Counted from the first letter of the stretch, positions 9,045 through 17,568 are shown. The stretch is DNA of 41,741 bases from an uncultured bacterium (GCA_938040325.1 CALHXW010000016.1:1-41741); one strand, 5' to 3'. Made by a program: numbers and translations. The notes: a model not told the origin generated them from the sequence alone.

Positions 9045-9068
9045 CGCTGCTGGCAGCTGCCGGCAGCG
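9045..9068. repeat. 24-bp near-perfect palindrome after the RAYT-like gene
   Basis: Twelve-base arms CGCTGCTGGCAG / CTGCCGGCAGCG with one mismatch, 30 bases past the stop codon. The RNA would fold into a very stable stem. There is no T-run, so it could be a REP-like palindrome or a Rho-independent-like pause site without a tail. Confidence 0.5.
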
Positions 9069-9192
9069 CAGCGGTGCGTCCAGCACACGCAATCACACGA
9101 TTTTTGGTCGATTTTCCGGGTCGCACACCGGCTGCTCGGCGCGACTCCTTCGAGCGGCGGACGCGAGCGCGTCTCGACGAGCGCCGTAACTA

Positions 9193-9211
9193 GGCGAACC
9201 CTCGGTTCGCC
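9193..9211. other. Perfect 8-bp hairpin in the gap before the patatin gene
   Basis: GGCGAACC, loop CTC, GGTTCGCC, followed by a further GCGTTCGCC. It sits about 70 bases upstream of the patatin gene start and could influence its leader or end the upstream transcript. No T-tract follows. Confidence 0.35.
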
Positions 9212-9277
9212 GCGTTCGCCGCGCGGGGCCTGCGAATCCCTGCTGCCAGACCGCTAGTGTTGTAGTAGGTCCCTGTC

Positions 9278-10702
9278 ATGGCGGACACCGACAAGACATG
9301 TCGCCGGGCGATGGCCAACGCGGCGGACTACACTGAGTGGCGTGAAGCAGCCGACCGACACGATGCCATCTCTGGCGCTGCGGACTGGCGTGAGCAGCAA
9401 GACAGCCCTCACTACGATGCCGCAGAGCTCAAGCGCTCGATCGTCCTCATGGAGCGGCACTGGCGTGAGCGCGACGTCGAGCCCCTCATCGACCTCCTCC
9501 AAGAGTCCCTGCACCGCCACCTCAACGACGTGCTCGAGCCCGAGCTCTACACGACGGCTCTAGGCGGCACAAAGCACCTCGTCCGTCGCTGGCTCGAGGC
9601 GGTCGAGCGGGTGATCGACGGCCTCGTCGATCTCGACTCGCCGGACTGGCCAACCCACCGTAAGCTCGAGGTGGTCAGCCGCGCCTACAAGAACCTCGGG
9701 CGCTCGGGCCTGCTCCTCAGCGGCGGCGCGACCCTCGGCTTCTATCACATGGGGGTCGTGCGAGCTCTCTGGCGCGCTGGCCTCCTGCCCGAGGTCATCG
9801 TTGGGGCCTCGATGGGCGCTATGGTAGCCGCCGGTGTTTGTGCCCGCGACGCCGACGAGCTGAAGACGCTCTTCGCCACCGACCAACCCGATATCGAGAC
9901 CGTCGGCCTCGAGTGGCGACCACTCCTTGAAGCACTCCGCACCCGCACGCTCATGCGCCCAGAGCGGATGCTTGCCACCATCGAGAAGAACTGCGGCACC
10001 TACTCGTTTGCCGAAGCGTTTGCCCGCTCCGGCCGCGTGCTCGGCATCTCGCTGATGCCAACCCGCCGCCGCCAAAAACCGCGCATCCTCAATCACCTCA
10101 CCGCACCCGACCTCTACATCCCACGCGCCGCCCTCGCCAGCGCCGCCGTCCCCGGCCTCTTCCCGCCCGTCGCGCTCACCCGTCTCGACCGTCAAGGCGA
10201 AGAGACTCCCTACATCGAAGGCGAGACGTGGATCGACGGTAGCTTCGGCGGCGACCTCCCCCGTGAGCGCGTCAGCCGGCTCCACAACGTCAACCACTTC
10301 ATCTTCAGCCAGACCCAGCCCCACATGCTGCCTTTCGTCGCAGGCGCCAACCAGAAGGGCCTCGTCCGGCTCGCGAGCAAGGCCGCGCTGTCCGCCGCCC
10401 GCACTCAGGGTCTCCAAGCCCTCTCCGTTGGTCGAAAGCTCACCGCCAAGACCCCTTTTGGCGCCGGACTCAACCTCGCCCACGCCGTTGTCCAGCAGGA
10501 CTTCAGCGGCGACATCGACATCCACCCCCGCTTCGACCCCCGCGTCTACGCCAAGCTGCTCAAGAACCCGTCCCGCGCCGACCTCGGCTTCTTCATTCAA
10601 GAAGGCGAGCGCGCCACCTGGCCGAAGCTCGCCCACATCCGGGACTCGACACGCATCGCACGCTGCCTTGCGCGCAATGAAGCGCGCCTGCTTCAGAGCT
10701 GA
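9278..10702 (+). CDS. Patatin-like phospholipase with DUF3336-type N-terminus
   Basis: 474 residues. The N-terminal 130 residues resemble DUF3336, the helical domain before patatin in triacylglycerol-lipase-type proteins. The patatin domain shows the oxyanion loop SGGATLGFYHMG (about 148-159), the nucleophile elbow GASMG (Ser178) and the dyad Asp in WIDGSFGG (Asp320). By family it hydrolyses ester bonds of phospholipids or acylglycerols. No signal peptide is visible, so it should act inside the cell or at the inner membrane face. ATG at 9278 is the first start; an ATG eleven codons later is an alternative, and neither has a strong ribosome-binding site. It is transcribed alone, convergent with the TetR gene. 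Confidence 0.87.
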   Translation: MADTDKTCRRAMANAADYTEWREAADRHDAISGAADWREQQDSPHYDAAELKRSIVLMERHWRERDVEPLIDLLQESLHRHLNDVLEPELYTTALGGTKHLVRRWLEAVERVIDGLVDLDSPDWPTHRKLEVVSRAYKNLGRSGLLLSGGATLGFYHMGVVRALWRAGLLPEVIVGASMGAMVAAGVCARDADELKTLFATDQPDIETVGLEWRPLLEALRTRTLMRPERMLATIEKNCGTYSFAEAFARSGRVLGISLMPTRRRQKPRILNHLTAPDLYIPRAALASAAVPGLFPPVALTRLDRQGEETPYIEGETWIDGSFGGDLPRERVSRLHNVNHFIFSQTQPHMLPFVAGANQKGLVRLASKAALSAARTQGLQALSVGRKLTAKTPFGAGLNLAHAVVQQDFSGDIDIHPRFDPRVYAKLLKNPSRADLGFFIQEGERATWPKLAHIRDSTRIARCLARNEARLLQS

Positions 10703-10846
10703 AACAACAGCGCCCCGAACCCCAGCAGTGGCGTAAAACCCATAGCTCTCACGACCGACCTAGCCGGACGGGACACTAGCTGCGCTCAGGGAAATGCAAA
10801 ATCTGGTGACTTCGGGATCTGTACCGCTGGAGCACACATCGCCGAA

Positions 10847-11554
10847 TCACTTAGTCCCGACAGAGTTTCTCGGCTCTGAGCACGAAAGCGGCACACCTTC
10901 CATCGTCCCACAATCCGCATTTCCCCGAGCGCTGCAAGACTCCCGCACGTAGGCCAAGCACATCGTCAGCAGCTGCTTTGCGCGGCGTTCCGCTTCGGCG
11001 TCACTCCCCGCCGACACGACCCGACTGTGCACGAGCTGCCCCATCGTCTCGACCACCAGCTCCGCAACCTCCGACGGTTCCTCTAGCTCCGGCTGGGCGC
11101 CCGTCAGCCGCCGCGTCAGCTCGACCACCAGCCCGCCCGAGAGCCTCATGGCGCGCTCCACCAGCTCTGGGCAACGCGGTCCGATGATCGCTAGCAGCTC
11201 ATGGACCTGAGGTCGGTCACGGTGCAGCCGCACCATCGCGTCGAGCAGCGCCGCCACCCACCCGTCGACCTCATCCTCACCCACACCGTCGAACGCTCCC
11301 GCAAGCGCTGCCTCCCCCTCCTCGATGTGCCGCTCGCCCAGCCCGTAGAGCAGCGCGTCCTTGTTCGGAAAGTACTCGTAGAGGCTCCCGATCCCGACGC
11401 CAGCGACCTCGGCGACGCGCTTGGTCGTCGCCTCATAGCCCTCGGCCTCGAAAACCCGAGCCGCCGCCTCCAAGATGCACGCCACCGTCTCGCGCGACCT
11501 CGCTTGGCGCGGCTTCTTGCGCGGCTTCGCAACCTCATCGTCGACCACGTCCAC
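10847..11554 (-). CDS. TetR/AcrR family regulator
   Basis: 235 residues starting at GTG. Residues 20-70 form the TetR helix-turn-helix: SRETVACILEAAARVFEAEG, then ATTKRVAEVAGVGIGSLYEYFPNKDAL (written here as two pieces), with the invariant G-SLY-YF-NK pattern. The variable C-terminal domain should bind a small ligand or dimerise. It is divergent from the CPBP protease gene with only 53 bases between, so it may control that gene and itself. I saw no clear operator palindrome in the gap. Confidence 0.9.
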   Translation of the reverse strand: MDVVDDEVAKPRKKPRQARSRETVACILEAAARVFEAEGYEATTKRVAEVAGVGIGSLYEYFPNKDALLYGLGERHIEEGEAALAGAFDGVGEDEVDGWVAALLDAMVRLHRDRPQVHELLAIIGPRCPELVERAMRLSGGLVVELTRRLTGAQPELEEPSEVAELVVETMGQLVHSRVVSAGSDAEAERRAKQLLTMCLAYVRESCSARGNADCGTMEGVPLSCSEPRNSVGTK

Positions 11555-11607
11555 ACCCCCAACAAACCCGAGTCGTCCGACCCCGCCGAAAGCCCTACGC
11601 TTTCTCC

Positions 11608-12369
11608 ATGGACAACCCTAACGCAACACGACCTTCAACGCTCGGCAGTCCGCTGCCGCACCACATCGGCGATCTCTCATGGTACGTCGTCCTTGGCGTC
11701 GCCCTCTACCTTGCCTGCCACCGCGTCATCCCGACGCTTGAGCTGTCACCTCGGCTCGCCTGGTTCGTCGCGGCGGCGCCGCTCTTCGCCGCGATGTTCC
11801 CCATCGCGTGGGGCATCGTCGCCTCCGAGCGTCGTGCTCTCGCAGCCCGCGGTCTCCCCGTAGAAGCGCTCCGCGTCCGACTCCGCCTGACCGGCCTAGG
11901 GCCCGAAGAGCGCCGCTGGCTGTGGCGCGGTCTCGCACTCGCCGGCGTCGGCATGGTCGCTGTCTACGGCGGCTCCCATGGCCTCGCGGCACTCACCGGC
12001 GCTGATCTTGGCATCGAGCCAGCCCCGTCGTTTATGAACGCTGCACCCCTAACCGGTACCGGCTGGTGGGTGATGGCTGCCTGGCCGCCCTTCTTCTTTC
12101 TCAACATCGTCGGCGAAGAGCTGCTGTGGCGCGGTGCGCTCCTCCCGCGACATGAGTCCGTCTTTGGCCGCCGCGCCTGGCTGGTCAACGCCATCGGATG
12201 GCTCCTCTTTCACGCAGCGTTCGGCCTCGGCCTCTGCCTGATGGTCGCCCCGATGATCGTCGCCCAGGCGTGGGTCTGCCAGCGCAGCCGCAGCACCACC
12301 GTCGGCATCGCTCTTCACGCGCTCATCAACGGCCTCGGCTTCATCGCGGGGACGCTGGTCGCCATGTAA
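11608..12369 (+). CDS. CPBP family intramembrane metalloprotease
   Basis: 253 residues, multi-spanning membrane protein. The three conserved Abi/CPBP motifs are present: EExxxR in GEELLWRG (Glu170-Glu171, Arg175), FxxxH-type in LLFHAAFG (His202), and HxxxN in HALINGLG (His237, Asn241). Family members are Rce1-like glutamic/metallo proteases of the membrane, often involved in peptide maturation, immunity to bacteriocins or stress. Hydrophobic segments occur near 25-40, 50-70, 105-125, 155-170, 190-220 and 232-250. Divergent from the TetR gene. The start ATG follows CTTTCTCC and lacks a good ribosome-binding site. Confidence 0.85.
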   Translation: MDNPNATRPSTLGSPLPHHIGDLSWYVVLGVALYLACHRVIPTLELSPRLAWFVAAAPLFAAMFPIAWGIVASERRALAARGLPVEALRVRLRLTGLGPEERRWLWRGLALAGVGMVAVYGGSHGLAALTGADLGIEPAPSFMNAAPLTGTGWWVMAAWPPFFFLNIVGEELLWRGALLPRHESVFGRRAWLVNAIGWLLFHAAFGLGLCLMVAPMIVAQAWVCQRSRSTTVGIALHALINGLGFIAGTLVAM

Positions 12370-12510
12370 GCGACCTTGCCCTTGAGCACAGTCCAGGGTG
12401 TCGTACAACCAGACTCACGCTGCCGGTCGGTTCTCCTCGTTCGTCCTGTCGGCAACGCCATCGCCATCGCGCTCAACAACGGCGACCGACACGGTCAAAC
12501 GGAGCAGCTC

Positions 12511-12870
12511 ATGAACATCCCAGGCAACATGACCACCCCGAAGCTTCGCCTCGAAGACGGCGAGGAAATCCTGCTGAGCGTGTCCGGCATGCGCAAGAAG
12601 GGCCTCTTCGGCAATCGCTACGGCGAGCTTCACGTCACCAACCAGCGCGTCGCCTTCGTCAAAGCCATCATGAAGGCAGGCGTCATCAGTGCCGCCGCCA
12701 ACAAGCTCGGCGCCAAGCCCATGCTCGCCTTTGCTCGCGCCGAGGTCACCGAGGCAGCCAAGACCAACATCAAAAAGATGCACGTGCTGCAGCTCAGCGC
12801 AGGCGGCACCAGCGAGAACTTCTGGTTCGATGAGGCCGAGGTCGACGAGCTCGTCGTTCATCTCGCTTGA
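12511..12870 (+). CDS. Small PH/GRAM-like domain protein
   Basis: 119 residues from an ATG with GGAGCAG upstream; an in-frame extension to 12376 lacks such a site. The order is ExILLSVSGMRKKGLFGNRYGELHVT (seen as EEILLS and GLFGNRYGELHVTNQRV), then strand-rich sequence and a C-terminal helix ending DEAEVDELVVHL. This is the pattern of bacterial PH-like or GRAM-like domains (high-score 'G-E-L-x-V-T-N-x-R' turn). Function unknown; such domains often bind lipids or act as scaffolds. 141 bases after the CPBP gene on the same strand. Confidence 0.65.
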   Translation: MNIPGNMTTPKLRLEDGEEILLSVSGMRKKGLFGNRYGELHVTNQRVAFVKAIMKAGVISAAANKLGAKPMLAFARAEVTEAAKTNIKKMHVLQLSAGGTSENFWFDEAEVDELVVHLA

Positions 12871-12961
12871 AGCGCACCCACCAACGCACGCTCGCCGCAG
12901 CTACCGAGAGCGCCAAATCAAGGGCTCACAGCAGCGCTCAGCTAGAGCGCCGTAATTTCGC

Positions 12962-12975
12962 TTCAGCAGCCTGCT
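12962..12975. repeat. IS-end-like repeat core (short copy)
   Basis: On the minus strand AGCAGGCTGCTGAA, shared with the two longer copies at 26837 and 41587. It overlaps the last codons of the YeeE/YedE half-transporter, whose TAG stop is formed by the repeat. The 14-base match is short and could be coincidental, but AGCAG-N-CTGCT is an uncommon core. Confidence 0.35.
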
Positions 12976-13420
12976 AAGCCTTGGGTGCGGGCATCAAACG
13001 CTGAAAGAGCACCATGCCAACGATGACGCCTCCGACCATGATCAGCGCCTGGCTCGTCATCCCTCCGAGCGAGGCGAGCGCCGGACCGGGGCAAAAGCCG
13101 CTCATCCCCCAGCCAATCCCAAAGAGCGCAGAGCCAACGATCAAACGCCCGTCGATCCCCTTGCTTGTCGGCAGTCGAAATCTCTCGGCCAGCGCGGGCT
13201 TCGAGCGCCGCATCGTGAGCCGGTAGGCCGGCAGATACACCGCGATGGCACCCGCCATCACAAAGCCCAGGCTCGGATCCCATGAGGTGGTGCCGTCGCT
13301 GAAGTCGAAGAAGCCGACCACCTTGGACGGCAGCGTCATGCCAGAGATAACGAGGCCGACGGCGAAGAGCACGCCGAGTCCGAGCGCGACCGCGAGCTGA
13401 GGCGTGGTAGGCCGGTTCAC
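12974..13420 (-). CDS. YeeE/YedE-type sulfur transporter half, second (DUF6691-like)
   Basis: 148 residues, about four membrane spans. The signature GIGWGMSGFCPGPAL (about 107-121) is typical of the YeeE/YedE family's second half, with the Cys that relays thiosulfate or sulfide species. Starts with GTG that overlaps the TGA of the first half (GTGA), so translation is probably coupled. By family the two halves make one channel for thiosulfate/sulfur uptake or export. Its position behind the persulfide dioxygenase supports a role in sulfur handling. The last codon and stop lie at the IS-end-like repeat. Confidence 0.87.
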   Translation of the reverse strand: MNRPTTPQLAVALGLGVLFAVGLVISGMTLPSKVVGFFDFSDGTTSWDPSLGFVMAGAIAVYLPAYRLTMRRSKPALAERFRLPTSKGIDGRLIVGSALFGIGWGMSGFCPGPALASLGGMTSQALIMVGGVIVGMVLFQRLMPAPKA

Positions 13421-13848
13421 AGCGCACCTCCAAAGGCATGACCGATGATCGCAATGGTTGCCGCTGCAGTCGCCATGAACGTGATGACGGCAACCAACGA
13501 CCGGAACGACAGGCGCCCAAGACCGCAGACCCCGTGGCCGCTGGTGCAGCCATTGCCCATCTGGGTGCCGAAGCCGACGAGCACGCCGGCGAGTGCTAGG
13601 GCGACGCCAGAGCGCTCGATGCCAAAGGCGAACGCCTCAGGCACCACGAGGCTGCACACGAAGCCGCCAAGGCAGAGGCCAAGGACAAAGAGGCCCCGCC
13701 ACGCTGTGTCGCCAGCCCCAAGCTTCAGCACCCCGCCAGCGATCCCGCTGATGCCGGCGATTCGACCGTTGGCAAAGAGCAGGCCGGCGGAAGCCGCCCC
13801 GATGATGAGCCCGCCGATGGTGGACGATAGTGGCGTAAACTGATCCAT
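13417..13848 (-). CDS. YeeE/YedE-type sulfur transporter half, first
   Basis: 143 residues with about four membrane spans. The motif GNGCTSGHGVCGL (about 98-110) is the conserved thiosulfate-binding Cys loop of YeeE/YedE proteins. ATG is preceded by GAGGG. Ends with a 4-base overlap onto the second half. Split YeeE/YedE pairs downstream of MBL-fold persulfide dioxygenases are common in proteobacteria (for example with BigR-like regulators), so a sulfide-detoxification transporter is the likely role. Confidence 0.9.
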   Translation of the reverse strand: MDQFTPLSSTIGGLIIGAASAGLLFANGRIAGISGIAGGVLKLGAGDTAWRGLFVLGLCLGGFVCSLVVPEAFAFGIERSGVALALAGVLVGFGTQMGNGCTSGHGVCGLGRLSFRSLVAVITFMATAAATIAIIGHAFGGAL

Positions 13849-13906
13849 AGGTTCCCTCTGTGGCCGGACGCGCTCCGGCGTGCGTTTAGTAGGCGCTGTG
13901 CATCGC

Positions 13907-14926
13907 TCAGCCGCAGGCAGCGACGTCCGGCTCGGCGCTGCGCCAAGCCGTCATGCCCCCAGCCAAGACCGTGACGTCGCTGAAGCCGCGCGCCACAAGG
14001 TTGACGCGTGCGGTCTCCGCGCGTCGGCCCGACTTGCAGATGAGCAGGATCGCCTGGCTTCGTCGCCAGCTGTCCGCTGCCTCGCCGAGCGTGGCTAGTG
14101 GAACCAGCTCGGCCCCTGGCAGGTGACCGAGCGGGCCATCAAACTCAAAGAGCTCGCGCACGTCGATGATGCGGTAGCTCGCGAGCTTTTCGGGGCTCGC
14201 TTGAAGCGCCTGCACATCGACCGTCGCACTGCGTGCGCCACAGGCCATGTTCGCGGGCACGGCAATGTCCATCATCGCCGGACTGGCCAGCTTCAGCTCG
14301 CTCATGATGGTCACGAACTCGTCTACGCTGATGCCCTCTCTCAGGCGCGGGTTGTGGGCCCGCTCTTCGCCGACGGTGCTCGACGTCCGGCCCCGGTAGT
14401 CGTGGCCAGGGTAGATGACCGTCTCGGCCGGCATGCTGAAGAGCTTCTCGCGCACCGACCGGTAGAGCATGGCCGCGTCGCCACCCTGAAAGTCGGTGCG
14501 TCCGCAGCCGCGGATCAACAGGGCGTCGCCAGTGAACGCCAGCGTCCGCGCGGCTGTGTGGACGATGTAGGAGACGCAGCCTTGCGTATGGCCGGGCGTC
14601 GCCCGCACCTCGAGTCGGTAGTCGCCCAAGCGCACGTGCTCGCCATCGTTGAGCAGGAGATCGGCGCACCCAACCCCAGCGGCAACCCCCGCGACGGTCG
14701 TGGCTCCCGTCCGGCGGCGCAGCTCGCCCGCTGCCGTCACGTGGTCGGCATGGACGTGGGTCTCAAGCACGTAGTGCAGGGTCAGGCCGAGCTCCTCGAT
14801 CAAGAGCAGGTCGCGGTCGATCATTCGATCGACCGGATCGATCAGCGCCGCTTTCTTGGTCACTGGGTCGGCGAGCAGGTACGTGAATGTGTGGCTCGCT
14901 TCGTCCATCAGCTGGCGAAACAGCAT
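13907..14926 (-). CDS. Persulfide dioxygenase-rhodanese fusion (MBL fold)
   Basis: 339 residues from an ATG with AGGAG seven bases upstream; a longer in-frame start at 14989 is not favoured. The N-terminal metallo-beta-lactamase domain has THVHADH (His57, His59, Asp61, His62), GHTQG (His113), GDALLI (Asp134) and YPGHDY (His175), which match ETHE1-type persulfide dioxygenases. The C-terminal rhodanese domain (about 240-335) has the active-site loop CKSGRR with Cys297. By family the enzyme oxidises glutathione persulfide to sulfite with O2, and the rhodanese moves sulfur between persulfide, sulfite and thiosulfate. The following YeeE/YedE halves probably carry the products. Cytoplasmic. Confidence 0.92.
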   Translation of the reverse strand: MLFRQLMDEASHTFTYLLADPVTKKAALIDPVDRMIDRDLLLIEELGLTLHYVLETHVHADHVTAAGELRRRTGATTVAGVAAGVGCADLLLNDGEHVRLGDYRLEVRATPGHTQGCVSYIVHTAARTLAFTGDALLIRGCGRTDFQGGDAAMLYRSVREKLFSMPAETVIYPGHDYRGRTSSTVGEERAHNPRLREGISVDEFVTIMSELKLASPAMMDIAVPANMACGARSATVDVQALQASPEKLASYRIIDVRELFEFDGPLGHLPGAELVPLATLGEAADSWRRSQAILLICKSGRRAETARVNLVARGFSDVTVLAGGMTAWRSAEPDVAACG

Positions 14927-15063
14927 GGCGTCTCTCCTCTCTGCATCGATGAGGTGCAGCCGCGCTCGCGCAGGCACCGACGTGCCCACCGGCGCGTCGA
15001 CAGCATGAGTCGCGACGCGTCAAAAGGGTTCGCAGAAAGTTCCGCAACGCTGCAGCGTCGCCG

Positions 15064-15891
15064 TCAGACGGGGCGGAGAACCCGGCGAATCGCGCGCTCG
15101 AAGCGGGTTTTCGACGCCTTGGGCAGCGCGCAGCTCCTGTCGGTCGTCGCGCACACCGCGAGGACTTCACGTAGGCCATCGCACTCGGCCGCGCACTGGC
15201 GACAGCCGCTCACATGCGCTTCCATCTCGGCACAGACGCTGAGCGGGAGGTCGCCTTCGAGCTGCCTCGAGAACGCCAGTCGAATGTCCGGGCAGCCGCT
15301 GCGGACGGCTCGCGCTTCGCCGCTGAGAGCCTCGCGCAGCTGCGCACGGGCTCGGTGCAGTCGACTCTTCACCGCGCCGACGGCGACTCCGAGCACCTCT
15401 GCGACCTCGCGAGCGGACAGCCCCTCGACGTCGCGTAGGAGCACGACCTCGCGCTGTTCGTCGGTGAGCTGACGCATCGCGCTGCCGAGCCGTTCCCAGG
15501 TCTCGCTCCGCTCAGCGCGGCGATGGGGGCCGTCTTCGTCACCCGCGGACGCGAGGACGTCGAGCGACTCAACGGGTCGTGCTGACTCCGGCGTCGGCCG
15601 ACGCCGCATCACGCGAAGGCAGTGGTTCCGCGCGATGGTAAACACCCAGCTTGAGAAGCGCTCTGCTGTCCGCAGGTCCGAGAGCTTTGTCGCCACCGCG
15701 AGCAGCGTCTCCTGGACCACGTCCTCGGCGTCTTCGGCGTCACCGCAGAGCTTGAGCGCGAAGCCGTAGACGCGCGGCTGAAGGTCGCCCAACAGCGCCT
15801 CAAGGGCAGCGGAATCGCCACCGAGGGCCGCCGACAGGCGCTCAGGACGGGCGAGCGGGCGACGAGAGATCTGAGGTGGGGCGTGCGTCAT
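15064..15891 (-). CDS. ECF sigma factor with fused zinc-binding anti-sigma-like tail
   Basis: 275 residues. Region 2 (about 25-98) includes DAEDVVQETLLAVATKL and FSSWVFTIARN; region 4 (about 130-192) has LTDEQREVVLLRDVEGLSA and the GAVKSRLHRARAQL helix. Unlike standard ECF factors the protein continues with Cys200, then HVSGCRQC (His226, Cys230, Cys233), the HxxxCxxC pattern of ZAS zinc-binding anti-sigma domains, and a basic tail. This single chain may combine sigma and redox- or metal-sensing inhibitor. It precedes the persulfide dioxygenase by 137 bases on the same strand, so a sulfur-species-responsive control of that operon is plausible. The ATG has no obvious ribosome-binding site. Confidence 0.88.
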   Translation of the reverse strand: MTHAPPQISRRPLARPERLSAALGGDSAALEALLGDLQPRVYGFALKLCGDAEDAEDVVQETLLAVATKLSDLRTAERFSSWVFTIARNHCLRVMRRRPTPESARPVESLDVLASAGDEDGPHRRAERSETWERLGSAMRQLTDEQREVVLLRDVEGLSAREVAEVLGVAVGAVKSRLHRARAQLREALSGEARAVRSGCPDIRLAFSRQLEGDLPLSVCAEMEAHVSGCRQCAAECDGLREVLAVCATTDRSCALPKASKTRFERAIRRVLRPV

Positions 15892-15979
15892 GCTGGGTCG
15901 TGTCGGCGCAAGGTGACAGGTGAGTGTTCGGCGGGTTCGAGCCTACGCGACGACGAACTCAGCGGCACGCTCTGGCCGC

Positions 15980-16567
15980 TCAGCTGTCACCGGGGCCGTC
16001 GAGGAGCCCGTCCAAGGCTGCGGGATCGCCGCCCATCGCGCGCAGTCTGGCGGCCAGCCCAGCGGCCAGAGCGGGTGGCGGCCGAAACGTGTCCGTCGAC
16101 GCCACGGAGACCTGGGTCTTGTAGCTGGGTGGCCGGCGCTGCCCAGCGGCAAAGATCGCGAGCTGGAGCTGTCCGGCGCCGACCGCGGCTCCGCGGTAGT
16201 GGATGTGGGCGACGAGCTCGCCCGCCGGCAGGGACTGCTGGGGATCGGCCGCGAACCAAAGCACGTCGCCAGCCTCGCTTGGCATGGGCGCGAGCGGAAG
16301 CGTCGTGTCGCCCAGCACGGCGTGAAGTGGCGTAATGAGGCCGCTGGCAATGGCTCGTCCCCACACGTGTACGCGCACGCCGATCCCGGCGCTGCCTGTG
16401 TTGACGACGGTCGCGCGGACGCTTCCCTCGGCGTCGAGCTCGGCTCGGCTCGGCGCGAGCTTTGTGAGCGAGAGCTCGGCGGGCTGGTGAGCTCGTCGGT
16501 CCCCGCGCTGAGCGAGCACCGGTCGGTCGCCGAGCACCGGTCGGTCGGGTGGTGCGTGGTCGCTCAA
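15980..16567 (-). CDS. Conserved-looking hypothetical, coupled to the reductase gene
   Basis: 195 residues; not recognised. The start TTG overlaps the TGA of the ketopantoate-reductase-like gene (TTGA), which supports translational coupling. N-terminal DRPVLGDRPVL reflects a short DNA tandem repeat (about 16512-16547). The middle (LTKLAPSRAELDAEGSVRATVVNTG, seen as two segments) resembles a CARDB/Ig-like strand pattern: alternating hydrophobic positions, NTGSAGIGVRVHVWG. The C-terminal part has LAIFAAGQ and an alanine-rich helix. No signal peptide or membrane span. Confidence 0.5.
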   Translation of the reverse strand: MSDHAPPDRPVLGDRPVLAQRGDRRAHQPAELSLTKLAPSRAELDAEGSVRATVVNTGSAGIGVRVHVWGRAIASGLITPLHAVLGDTTLPLAPMPSEAGDVLWFAADPQQSLPAGELVAHIHYRGAAVGAGQLQLAIFAAGQRRPPSYKTQVSVASTDTFRPPPALAAGLAARLRAMGGDPAALDGLLDGPGDS

Positions 16568-17568
16568 CTCTGGGCTCCAACCGCTGGGGCGTCTCCGGCT
16601 CGTGCCGTTACCAAGCGGGACGCGAGCTCGCTCATGTTGCTGTGGTCGACGCCATAGTCGCCGGCAAGTCGGATCAGCGTGGCGATCCCCTGCTCGGTCT
16701 GGTCGCCGACCTTGCCGAAGTGCTTCTCAAAGAAGCGCTCCATGTCGAAGGGCGCCACGCGTGGCGCCAGGCGCGTGACGGTTCGCAGCTGCCATGGCCG
16801 AAGCATTCGCAGCGACCGCGGAGTCTTCACGTTGAGGTGCTTCTCCGCGACCAAGAAGGCCTCTCGGGTCGCGCGGTGGGTCAGCGCCATGAGCTCCTTG
16901 TCTGCCCGCAGACCCGCGAACGTCCAGCCGACCAGCTCAAGCGCGATGATCTGAAACTGCAGGACCGGGCCGGCGAACGCAGCCGAGACCTTCACGTCGT
17001 CGACGACCTTGCTGGGCAGGCCACCTGCGTTGAGCACGTCGACAACGGGGCTCACGCGCTCGCTCGGCCCGCTGAACGCCATCTTGGTCCGCGGCGGCAG
17101 CCAGTAGGCCATGCCTGGCGTTGGCAGGCTCGCACCAGGGAGCGGTCCCGGGTAGCTCGACAAGCCAATGAGCCCGCCGATGACTTGGCTCGGCGGAACA
17201 AGCTCGGTGATCAGCGCGTGGTCTTCGATACCGGGCGTGAGGGTCAGCAGCGTCGCGTCGCCTAGTCCCGCAGCCAGCTCGGCGAGCCACGTCCCCTTGC
17301 GGAGCGCCGTCGACGACAAGCACAGCACCACCGCGTCCCACGGTCCGTTGGCGAGAGCCTCGGCCTGGTCGCTAAAGACGCCAAAGCCATCGAAGCGCAC
17401 CGGCGCCTCGCGTGGGCGCTTCCGGTTGAGCGGGTAGAGGTCAAAGCCTTGGCGAACCTGAGCCTCGTACTTCGGCCGCACCACGAACGCGACCTCCGCG
17501 CCGCCCTGCTGAAAGTGGTAGCCGTAGACCTGTCCGACAGCGCCAGCGCCGATCAGAAGTACCCGCAT
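16564..17568 (-). CDS. Ketopantoate reductase-like (ApbA/PanE) oxidoreductase
   Basis: 334 residues from an ATG preceded by AGGAG. The N-terminus is the Rossmann NADP-binding motif: MRVLLIGAGAVGQVYGYHFQ. Then AEVAFVVRP, and a helical C-terminal domain of the ApbA/PanE type. The family reduces 2-dehydropantoate in pantothenate synthesis, but many relatives have other 2-keto substrates, and the usual catalytic Lys/Asn context could not be placed with confidence. The final segment is helical. Upstream sequence to 17694 is in frame but lacks a ribosome-binding site. Divergent from the serpin gene. Confidence 0.8.
   Translation of the reverse strand: MRVLLIGAGAVGQVYGYHFQQGGAEVAFVVRPKYEAQVRQGFDLYPLNRKRPREAPVRFDGFGVFSDQAEALANGPWDAVVLCLSSTALRKGTWLAELAAGLGDATLLTLTPGIEDHALITELVPPSQVIGGLIGLSSYPGPLPGASLPTPGMAYWLPPRTKMAFSGPSERVSPVVDVLNAGGLPSKVVDDVKVSAAFAGPVLQFQIIALELVGWTFAGLRADKELMALTHRATREAFLVAEKHLNVKTPRSLRMLRPWQLRTVTRLAPRVAPFDMERFFEKHFGKVGDQTEQGIATLIRLAGDYGVDHSNMSELASRLVTARAGDAPAVGAQS

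Noticed and set aside
9560..10636. 358-codon minus-strand ORF opposite the patatin gene
   Set aside because: Antisense shadow; patatin motifs are on the plus strand.
14123..15472. 449-codon plus-strand ORF across the sulfur operon
   Set aside because: It covers the dioxygenase and sigma-factor genes in antisense and matches neither gene boundary.
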